Of a stretch of 12,827 nucleotides of DNA, positions 8,077 through 12,827 are shown piece by piece. The first letter of the stretch is position 1. Every line of letters starts with the position of its first letter. A program made the translations under genes and the position numbers. This stretch comes from Magnetovibrio sp. (GTDB taxonomy: Bacteria; Pseudomonadota; Alphaproteobacteria; Rhodospirillales_A; JABHCV01), in NCBI GenBank assembly GCA_002717285.1, contig PBDF01000003.1, positions 3,254 through 16,080 of the forward strand, written 5' to 3'. Under the pieces are notes generated by a model, which was not told the origin of the DNA, did not search any database, and was given only the letters and a program-made list of their open reading frames with translations.

Positions 8077-8120
8077 TTACCGCAAAGTTACCGCAAACTG
8101 TTACTGGAAATTACCGCAAA
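8077..8120 (+). repeat. Cluster of TTACCGCAAA repeats
   Basis: Exact 10-mers TTACCGCAAA occur at 8077-8086, 8088-8097 and 8111-8120, with a two-mismatch copy TTACTGGAAA at 8101-8110. All are in the same orientation and lie just downstream of a tRNA 3' end. Short directly repeated sites at this location resemble the arm-type binding sites of tyrosine recombinases; that function is inferred. Confidence 0.75.
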
Positions 8121-8189
8121 AAAACCTAGCGGTCGCAGGTGTTGGCTAATAAACAAAATGATGAACGCACCTCATTGGCTAAATTCTAG

Positions 8190-9407
8190 TCACGCTGCGT
8201 TCTCCGTGCGTTTCCATAGTGGAAACGGGTCTGGGAGATTGCTTAACGCATTAGGGTTTGACATTAGATGCTCGGGTACAAGGCAGGCCTCGAGTTCCGT
8301 TTGTAACCATGGCCAGTCGATTCCGCTGCCAATGAAGACAATTTCCTGCCGACGATCACCCCAAGGTTCTTGCCAATGGGTATCCAAATAGGCCTGCGCA
8401 CTCTCATCAGTTGGCCAATTCTCTTTTGGTACCGTTGCCCACCAAGTACCCAGCGGATTGATGGATGACAGAGCACCCGCAAGAGAGAATTCAGCAACCC
8501 AGTCAGGCCGTGTTGAAATCCAAAAATGCCCCTTAGCGCGTATTACACCAGGCAGATCTCCGTTCAATAAAGCGTGAATGGATTCCGGGTTAAACGGGCG
8601 ACGGGCACGATAGACAAAGCTTGTAACCCCATATTCGTCAGTTTCTGGTAAATGATCTGCGTAACCGTAAAGCTCTTTAGCCCATAACGGATGATCATGG
8701 GCTTTTTCATAGTCGAAGAGACCGGTATCGAGGATGGTATCCGCAGGAACATCGGAGTGATTGGTTTCGATTATACGTGCATCTGCATTAAGGCTGCGAA
8801 TGATTTTGCGAGCGGCCTCGACCTGATGGGCATCTGCATCGGCAACCTTATTTAGAATGACTACATCAGCAAATTCAATTTGGTCTGTCAGAAGATGAAC
8901 AAGCGTGCGATTGTCTTCTTCGCCCATCGTTTCACCCCTATCATGTAAGAAGTCGTGACTTGAATAGTCCCCAAGTAGGTTTACCGCGTCAACAACAGTC
9001 ACCATGGTATCTAGGCGAGCTATGTCTGATAAACTTTCGCCATCCTCGTCGCGAAAATCAAAGGTAGCTGCTACTGGTAAAGGCTCAGAGATTCCTGTCG
9101 ACTCGATTAACAGATAGTCAAAACTTCTCTTTTCTGCAAGGCGTCGAACTTCGGCGAGTAAGTCATCGCGAAGGGTGCAACAAATGCAGCCGTTAGACAT
9201 CTCGACCAATGTCTCATCGGTACGACTAAGCTCTGTTTCTGATCGGATCAAGTCGGCGTCAATATTCACTTCAGACATATCGTTGACGATAACTGCTACC
9301 TTGCGACCATCACGATTATTTAACACCCTGATTAGTAGTGTAGTCTTTCCAGCACCAAGAAAACCTGATAGTACGGTGACAGGTAGACGTTGTGTTTCCG
9401 CTTTCAT
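8190..9407 (-). CDS. zigA: COG0523 zinc-metallochaperone GTPase, ZigA type
   Basis: A G3E-family GTPase thought to deliver Zn to client enzymes during zinc limitation. Visible motifs: Walker A GFLGAGKTT (15-23), the metal-binding CICC (74-77) that defines COG0523, ESTGISEP (102-109), base-recognition NKVAD (186-190), and the CobW C-terminal domain at about 260-378 with GHFWISTRPDW and WWATVPKENWP. Length of 405 residues and the segments VIVNDMSEVNIDADL and DEDGESLSDIARLDT fit the ZigA/YciC-like branch rather than cobalamin CobW or nitrile-hydratase activators. The start is supported by AGAGG 8 bases upstream on the minus strand. It lies 165 bases downstream of, and in line with, a small DsrE-family gene preceded by a Zur-like palindrome, so it is probably zinc-repressed. 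Confidence 0.9.
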   Translation of the reverse strand: MKAETQRLPVTVLSGFLGAGKTTLLIRVLNNRDGRKVAVIVNDMSEVNIDADLIRSETELSRTDETLVEMSNGCICCTLRDDLLAEVRRLAEKRSFDYLLIESTGISEPLPVAATFDFRDEDGESLSDIARLDTMVTVVDAVNLLGDYSSHDFLHDRGETMGEEDNRTLVHLLTDQIEFADVVILNKVADADAHQVEAARKIIRSLNADARIIETNHSDVPADTILDTGLFDYEKAHDHPLWAKELYGYADHLPETDEYGVTSFVYRARRPFNPESIHALLNGDLPGVIRAKGHFWISTRPDWVAEFSLAGALSSINPLGTWWATVPKENWPTDESAQAYLDTHWQEPWGDRRQEIVFIGSGIDWPWLQTELEACLVPEHLMSNPNALSNLPDPFPLWKRTENAA

Positions 9408-9572
9408 AATCTATACCTCTAAATTTTATTATTTTTCTTTTGTAAATTAATTAGGCGAGGGGGTGTTTAACTGAACCTTGAGAGCAATGAACAGATTATT
9501 CTTTATTAATCTCACAGTTCAAATTATCCCAAAACCAACTGATTATTGTAACTCAATAGAAACAAAGTTTGC
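9408..9572 (-). other. Spacer between the DsrE-family gene and zigA
   Basis: AT-rich spacer. A weak hairpin (AGATTA 9493-9498 / TAATCT 9507-9512, 8-nt loop) lies in the middle without a T tract. No second Zur-like palindrome is seen, so zigA most likely depends on readthrough from upstream. Confidence 0.4.
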
Positions 9573-9950
9573 CTAGAGTGTTATTACTTGATCGACGGCA
9601 GCTGGCGCCAATGCTTCATACAGTTGAGGGAAACAGCCAACGTGTGCACCGTCGATGAGGTTCTTTGGGGTTACTTCTCCACTACCACATTGGCTAAATT
9701 CACCTTCAGCAAGATTTCGACGTAAAGCGCATTGATCACATCCCATCAGAAGAATATTTTTTGCGACTGCAATCTTAGCAAGGCGCTCACCAGTTGGGTC
9801 ACCTTTGCGTAAGCTATAAACATTATCATCAAAGAAAAACATTCCCGCCACTTCGGCTCCGTGGTTACCAGCTTCAAGTTGTGGCAGGATCATAGTTGCA
9901 AGTTTAAATGTTGCGGCCATATCAGTAGCAAAGATATATGCGACTTTCAT
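9573..9950 (-). CDS. DsrE-family small cytoplasmic protein with CxxC
   Basis: A 125-residue protein of the DsrE/DsrF-like fold: MKVAYIFATDM start, MFFFDDNVY (37-45), LLMGCDQCALRR (67-78), GCFPQLY (105-111). Four cysteines are present (C71, C74, C88, C106); C71/C74 form a CDQC motif that could carry persulfide or bind metal. It resembles the family named SaoD in some annotations, but I will not assign that symbol. I chose the start at 9950 because GAGG lies 9 bases upstream; an in-frame ATG at 9965 adds five residues and has no SD. It is the first gene after the palindromic operator and precedes the ZigA-type GTPase, suggesting a role in metal or sulfur handling under zinc limitation. No transmembrane or signal segment is seen. 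Confidence 0.8.
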   Translation of the reverse strand: MKVAYIFATDMAATFKLATMILPQLEAGNHGAEVAGMFFFDDNVYSLRKGDPTGERLAKIAVAKNILLMGCDQCALRRNLAEGEFSQCGSGEVTPKNLIDGAHVGCFPQLYEALAPAAVDQVITL

Positions 9951-9982
9951 TGAATTAAACCTCATAAGAAAAATTAGTGAAT

Positions 9983-10006
9983 TATGTTATGTTATAACAT
10001 AACATA
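9983..10006. promoter_or_regulatory. Perfect 24-bp palindrome, predicted Zur operator
   Basis: All 12 base pairs are symmetric around 9994/9995, with core TGTTATAACA. Zur boxes in proteobacteria commonly have a TGTTATA-type half-site palindrome, and the first downstream cluster encodes a ZigA-type GTPase, a classic Zur target. It begins 32 bases upstream of the DsrE-family start and covers the predicted -10. A Fur-family regulator other than Zur cannot be excluded. Confidence 0.75.
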
Positions 10007-10028
10007 TAGAAGGTTATTTATATCTCAA
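10001..10028 (-). promoter_or_regulatory. Predicted promoter for the DsrE-zigA unit
   Basis: On the minus strand, TTGAGA (10028-10023) and TATGTT (10006-10001) are separated by 16 bases. The -10 lies inside the 24-bp palindrome, so repressor binding would block RNA polymerase directly. Confidence 0.55.
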
Positions 10029-10260
10029 GAAAAAATGTTGGTAATCTGGATTTGTATTGAGGAAATAGAATGATTGACTGTGCGAGTGAGTTCATTATGA
10101 CAATTTGCCACGGTTTTTGAGCATGCTTCCCCACGCTGAAATTAATGAGAAATTTAAGTCGAGTAAATGGCATTCAGAACTCAATAGTAAATGTCCAAGG
10201 CTAAAAACTTAGCTAGAAAGCGCAAATAATTCTCTGACCCTTAGGGTCATTTTCGCAAAT
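10029..10260. other. Gene-free AT-rich stretch; weak promoter and hairpin
   Basis: No credible coding region. A possible plus-strand promoter is TTGACT (10074-10079), 16 bases, TATGAC (10096-10101). A small hairpin GCTAA/TTAGC with an AAAC loop (10200-10213) and a terminator-like hairpin at 10235-10253 follow. Together these would define an approximately 145-nt transcript, but the promoter is weak. Confidence 0.3.
10235..10253 (+). terminator. Short hairpin followed by TTTT
   Basis: TGACCC (10235-10240) pairs with GGGTCA (10244-10249) around TTA, followed by TTTT. GCG and AAA upstream could extend pairing with TTTTCGC downstream. It is a modest intrinsic terminator candidate. Confidence 0.45.
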
Positions 10261-10264
10261 AGAA

Positions 10265-10290
10265 TGAAACTAGGTGAAACACCATGAAAC
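10265..10290 (+). repeat. Three TGAAAC repeats at exact 10-bp spacing
   Basis: TGAAAC occurs at 10265-10270, 10275-10280 and 10285-10290, each separated by four different bases. The identical helical phase places the three sites on one DNA face, as in binding arrays for cooperative regulators. The copies are short, so chance is possible. Confidence 0.55.
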
Positions 10291-10415
10291 AAAATGATAG
10301 AAAAATATGCTTTAACTTATTGAACTGATTCATAAACACTTGATATTGCAGGTAAAGGTTTCTTACAGATTTAGCCCCACAACCAAAATTATTCTATTTA
10401 TAACATTTACTTATA

Positions 10416-10451
10416 GCAAAAGGTCGCTTTTTCAAAAGTGGCCTTTTTTGC
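10416..10451. terminator. Long bidirectional hairpin
   Basis: AAAAGGTCGC (10418-10427) pairs with GTGGCCTTTT (10438-10447) with two G-T wobbles. The loop can itself pair TTTT with AAAA, and the run of T on both strands permits termination in either direction. GC at 10416-10417 and at 10450-10451 may close it. It separates the palindrome/repeat region from the small-RNA candidate. Confidence 0.65.
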
Positions 10452-10530
10452 ACCAGCGCAGTTTGAGCGATAGATGGAAAATCCAATTTTTTTATCCCCA
10501 TGTTCCACAGTATTGTGGATCGAATTACTA

Positions 10531-10559
10531 TTGCGGTACCAAAAGATATTAAATATTCT
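10531..10559 (+). promoter_or_regulatory. Predicted promoter of the small-RNA candidate
   Basis: TTGCGG (10531-10536), a 17-base spacer, then TATTCT (10554-10559). Just upstream, TCCACA (10504-10509) and TGTGGA (10514-10519) form a 6-bp inverted repeat around GTAT, positioned like an operator or activator site. Confidence 0.5.
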
Positions 10560-10566
10560 ATTTTCA

Positions 10567-10700
10567 CGTTTTGATATTGGAGTGAACCGTTAGGGGAGCT
10601 AAAGTAACGGAACGGAAAATTCCCAGGGGTTTCGCAAGAAACATGAAGGAATTTTAAGGGAAGCGACTTCGTCAGGAAACTGGCGAGGTCGCTTTTCTTT
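10567..10700 (+). ncRNA. Candidate structured small RNA, unrecognised family
   Basis: An approximately 134-nt transcript is predicted between the promoter above and a strong terminator; the 5' end is estimated. Helices read from the sequence: CCGTTA (10587-10592) with TAACGG (10605-10610) around a purine-rich loop; AAAATTCC (10616-10623) with GGAATTTT (10648-10655), enclosing GTTTC-GCAA-GAAAC (10629-10642) capped by a GNRA tetraloop with symmetric 5-nt internal loops; and a 15-bp terminator stem. Loop bases GGGA (10594-10597) could alternatively pair with TCCC (10621-10624), competing with the second helix. I do not recognise it as 6S, SRP, tmRNA, RNase P or a common riboswitch. The next gene begins 320 bases later with its own promoter, so it looks free-standing. 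Confidence 0.55.
10661..10700 (+). terminator. 15-bp GAAA-capped intrinsic terminator
   Basis: The stem from 10661-10675 pairs with 10680-10694 (AAGCGACTTCG... with ...CGAGGTCGCTT) with two G-T wobbles and a GAAA tetraloop at 10676-10679, then TTCTTT. It is the strongest terminator in this gene-free stretch. Confidence 0.82.
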
Positions 10701-10807
10701 ATGGTTTCTTTTGTTATCATTCCATCAAGAGCATTACTTTTTATTTGCTCAATTGACAACTTTCAGAATGAGGCCCTTATCTGGTTGGCTAAATTATTCA
10801 GCTGTAG

Positions 10808-10836
10808 TTGACAATATGTTGTTACCCAACATGATA
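10808..10836 (+). promoter_or_regulatory. Predicted regulated promoter for DUF4149-like/cutA genes
   Basis: Consensus -35 TTGACA (10808-10813), 17 bases, then ATGATA (10831-10836). Between and overlapping them, ATGTTG (10816-10821) and CAACAT (10827-10832) form an inverted repeat around 5 bases, well placed for a repressor. A perfect AGAAATTTCT palindrome lies at 10854-10863, just after the predicted start site. The remaining leader to 11019 holds nothing else recognisable. Confidence 0.5.
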
Positions 10837-11019
10837 GTTTCTTTGGCAACTATAGAAATTTCTGTTCTTTTTATATTTTTTCCAAAATAGTGATGATTAC
10901 CATGTTGAAGAAATAAAAGACCGATCTAAGTATTTTGCCTAGAGTTGTTGTAACTATTGTGTTTTTGTTATCTAAGAATTCACCATTTTACTCATCGTCA
11001 AAAAACCAATGGAAGTTTT

Positions 11020-11448
11020 ATGGAACAGATTTTTTTCATATTAAGTTTTTTATTAGCCTCAATGCTTTTTGGAGCCATGCTTTTCTTTTCTTTTCTTGTT
11101 GCACCAATAACTTTTATAAAACTTGATGCTACAGAAGCTGGCAAATTGATACGTTCAATCTTTCCCTACTATTACTTAATAATTATAATTTTATCGTTCG
11201 CTACAGCAGTTTTGCTTACACTTGCCAACCATTTTTCAGCCGTATCTATGTTTATTATTGGGCTATCTGCGGTATTTTCTCGACAAAGCTTGATACCCAA
11301 AATTAACAAGTACAGAGACGCTGAGGTAGCGGGTGATGTGAGTGCAAAATCAAAATTTGATAGTTTTCACCGGTTGTCTGTAATCATAAATGGAGGCCAG
11401 ATAGTTTTGTTAATTATTTCAATAGTGACAATTTCGGGTTGGGCATAG
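11020..11448 (+). CDS. DUF4149/TMEM205-like four-helix membrane protein
   Basis: A 142-residue integral membrane protein of unknown function. Hydrophobic helices are at about 3-29, 50-69, 72-87 and 120-140. The loop after helix 1 reads LDATEAGKLIRSIFPYYY (35-52), and a polar loop with FHRLSVIINGGQ (116-127) leads into helix 4; both patterns fit DUF4149-type proteins. I chose ATG 11020 (GGAAG at 11011-11015) because the protein then begins directly with helix 1. The frame is open to 10957, but the added 21 residues are His-rich, polar and unlike a membrane protein start. It ends 13 bases before cutA, implying co-transcription; the pairing with CutA hints at a metal- or envelope-related role, which is inference only. 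Confidence 0.75.
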   Translation: MEQIFFILSFLLASMLFGAMLFFSFLVAPITFIKLDATEAGKLIRSIFPYYYLIIIILSFATAVLLTLANHFSAVSMFIIGLSAVFSRQSLIPKINKYRDAEVAGDVSAKSKFDSFHRLSVIINGGQIVLLIISIVTISGWA

Positions 11449-11461
11449 GATACTTTAATTG

Positions 11462-11791
11462 ATGTTAGCTTCAATTGTTTATGTAACAACTAGCACAAAT
11501 GAAGAAGCTCAGGAAATTGCACGGTCTGTTGTCGCTGATCGACTTGCGGCTTGTGCAAATATATTGGGGAATATTTCATCAATTTATTTGTGGCAAAGTG
11601 AGCATTGCGAAAGTTCTGAGACGGCACTCTTGCTTAAGACTAGTCCAGAATTAATTACTTCACTTACAAAGCGTATTAAAGAACTACATAGCTATGATTG
11701 CCCGTGTATTGTTGTATTGGGAGTTGTAGGTGGTAATCATGATTTTATTGAGTGGATTAAGCAGGAGACCATCAACAAAAAACCTACTTGA
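11462..11791 (+). CDS. cutA: CutA-family divalent-cation tolerance protein
   Basis: CutA proteins are small, very stable trimers with a PII-like fold that bind divalent metals; their exact role is debated. Family features: VYVTTSTNEEAQEIA (7-20), DRLAACANI (26-34) with the conserved C31, SIYLW (40-44), LLLKTSPEL (57-65), ELHSYDCPCIVVL (74-86), WIKQET (98-103). Length of 109 residues is standard. The usual HPY..PEI motif reads HSYDCPCI, so the conserved metal-site Glu is C82 and the Pro is Ser, with an extra C80. ATG 11462 gives the usual N-terminus; the preceding in-frame TTG at 11459 is better spaced from AGGA (11447-11450) and may be the true start, adding one residue. The gene follows the DUF4149-like gene closely. 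Confidence 0.9.
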   Translation: MLASIVYVTTSTNEEAQEIARSVVADRLAACANILGNISSIYLWQSEHCESSETALLLKTSPELITSLTKRIKELHSYDCPCIVVLGVVGGNHDFIEWIKQETINKKPT

Positions 11792-11959
11792 TGAGTTTGT
11801 AACGATATTCAAACAATTCCAGACCTGTGGTAGTTTCTCTGGAAGTAATATTTTTAAGCAACAAAAAAAGAATGAATTTTGTCTAAGAAAAAATAATATA
11901 TTTGTTGAGTTTTAGAACGCATCATTATTTCTGACAGGCCTTGTATAAGGATTACTAAG
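11792..11959. other. AT-rich intergenic region upstream of the dioxygenase
   Basis: A short open frame from 11730 runs through here but has no SD and overlaps the end of cutA out of frame, so it is not a gene. No clear terminator hairpin or promoter is visible. Confidence 0.4.
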
Positions 11960-12820
11960 ATGGGGTATTCAGTAAAAAGGTTAAGCGATACTTTTGTTGC
12001 CGAAGTTGTAGGAATTGATCTTAGTAATGATCTGGATCAGGTTTTGGTAAATACTATCCGTTCTGCCCTGTTGGAGCATAAAGTGCTTGTTTTTCGTGGT
12101 CAGAACCTCTCGAATAAACAACATGTAGAATTTAGTAACAAGTTTGGGCCATCAGAATACCATAGTGTTACACAGTATACACTGCCTGAATTCCCAGAAA
12201 TTTTAGTGTTTTCAAACCGAGGTGGCCAAGGAACTAAACCAATAGCCAATGGTGGAAGCTACTGGCACTCTGATATGTCATATAAATCCATCCCCCCTTT
12301 AGGTTCAATTTTATATGCTTTGGAGGTCCCTCCTGAAGGAGGTGAGACAAAGTTTTGTGACATGGCCGCAGCTTATGAAAGTTTATCAACTGAGTACAAA
12401 CAGAAGATTGAAGATCTATATGCTTTACACTCATATCTACCTCGGTTTATCGCATCACGAAAAGCAGATTACGAATTTCAAAAAAATAGGTTTGAACTGA
12501 CAGAAATCCAAAAATCAGAGTTTACAGAAGTAGCTCATCCTATTGTGAGGACCCATCCTGAGAATAACAGTAAAGCACTTTTTGTTAATGAAGGTTTTAC
12601 GATTGGGATTAGAGGTATGGTTGAAAGTGAAAGTAAAGAAATTTTGACCAATTTATTCAAGAGTGCTGCCAAAGATTGTTTTATATATACCCATCAATGG
12701 ACAGTAGGGGATGTTGTTTTTTGGGACAATAGATCAACAATGCATAAAGCTTGTGAGTATGACCTCAAGTATTCAAGGCGAATGCAAAGAACAACTATTC
12801 GTGGGGATTCTCCAATTTAA
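11960..12820 (+). CDS. TauD/TfdA-family Fe(II)/2-oxoglutarate dioxygenase
   Basis: Oxidises an organic substrate using O2 and 2-oxoglutarate with a non-heme iron. The facial triad is intact: H103 and D105 in SYWHSDMSYK, and H262 in STMHKACEYD. R273 lies 11 residues after the distal His, as for the 2-oxoglutarate-binding Arg of TauD, and R277 matches the +15 Arg. Other family segments: GIDLSNDL (18-25), LVFRGQNLSN (43-52), PPEGGETKFCDM (124-135), VGDVVFWDNR (249-258). The length of 286 residues is typical. AAGGA (11947-11951) supports the ATG. TauD itself acts on taurine and TfdA on 2,4-D, but this broad family also oxidises many other compounds, so the substrate is open. It is separated from cutA by 168 gene-free bases and may have its own promoter there. 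Confidence 0.9.
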   Translation: MGYSVKRLSDTFVAEVVGIDLSNDLDQVLVNTIRSALLEHKVLVFRGQNLSNKQHVEFSNKFGPSEYHSVTQYTLPEFPEILVFSNRGGQGTKPIANGGSYWHSDMSYKSIPPLGSILYALEVPPEGGETKFCDMAAAYESLSTEYKQKIEDLYALHSYLPRFIASRKADYEFQKNRFELTEIQKSEFTEVAHPIVRTHPENNSKALFVNEGFTIGIRGMVESESKEILTNLFKSAAKDCFIYTHQWTVGDVVFWDNRSTMHKACEYDLKYSRRMQRTTIRGDSPI

Positions 12821-12827
12821 TATTTGG

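Noticed and set aside
10329..10385. TTCATAA followed by CCCCACAACCA, resembling a second tRNA-Met fragment
   Set aside because: The spacing is 39 rather than 27 bases, and no anticodon stem or T arm can be formed, so it is probably chance similarity to the true fragment at 7981-8031.
10661..10694. Group II intron domain V (34 nt with GAAA loop)
   Set aside because: The stem is continuous without the domain V bulge, is followed by a T-rich tail, and no intron-encoded protein is present; an intrinsic terminator explains it better.
10394..10759. Minus-strand open frame of 121 codons
   Set aside because: It has no SD, no recognisable domain, low-complexity composition, and runs through the hairpins and terminator of the small-RNA candidate.
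1..12827. CRISPR array
   Set aside because: No set of regularly spaced longer repeats was found; the only short repeat clusters are the 10-mers at 8077-8120 and the hexamers at 10265-10290, which have no spacers of CRISPR size.

Overview
The window looks like accessory DNA from an AT-leaning proteobacterium, probably a marine-type alphaproteobacterium. Supporting signs are the alphaproteobacterial style of the initiator-tRNA fragment, a NitT/TauT-type importer beside an allophanate hydrolase, a Zur-like box, and SD-led genes on both strands. The genus cannot be named from sequence alone. Base composition is uneven: 5.98-7.74 kb (selO) is visibly GC-richer than its neighbours, and 10.0-12.8 kb is AT-rich.

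Layout. (1) 1-5666, plus strand: a tight nitrogen-scavenging operon. It holds the 3' part of an allophanate hydrolase (5' end outside the window), then permease, periplasmic binding protein and ATPase of a NitT/TauT-type ABC importer, then a 557-residue protein made of two nitrilase-superfamily domains, the second lacking the catalytic cysteine. The likely logic is import of a small N-rich compound (ureido, guanidino, amide or nitrile), C-N bond hydrolysis, and final breakdown of allophanate to ammonia and CO2. (2) 5667-8189: a selO protein-AMPylator gene flanked by two near-identical promoter-like repeats of about 36 bp. To its right lie a 51-nt 3' fragment of an initiator tRNA-Met gene, a strong terminator and a cluster of TTACCGCAAA repeats. 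Together these look like the scar or attachment end of a tRNA-targeting integrative element; no integrase gene is in the window. (3) 8190-10028, minus strand: a ZigA-type COG0523 zinc GTPase downstream of a small DsrE-family protein. The divergent upstream region carries a perfect 24-bp palindrome with a TGTTATAACA core, overlapping a promoter, which reads as a Zur operator; the pair is probably a zinc-limitation unit. (4) 10029-11019: almost 1 kb without a credible protein gene but rich in structure. It contains three TGAAAC repeats at exact 10-bp spacing, two hairpin terminators, and a candidate small RNA of about 134 nt with its own promoter, two predicted hairpins and a 15-bp GAAA-capped terminator. 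(5) 11020-12820, plus strand: a four-helix DUF4149-like membrane protein, a CutA-family protein, and a TauD/TfdA-type 2-oxoglutarate dioxygenase.

The best candidates for something undescribed are the structured small RNA at about 10567-10700, the tandem nitrilase with one dead-looking site inside an allophanate operon, the Zur-DsrE-ZigA unit, and the repeat/tRNA-fragment architecture around selO.
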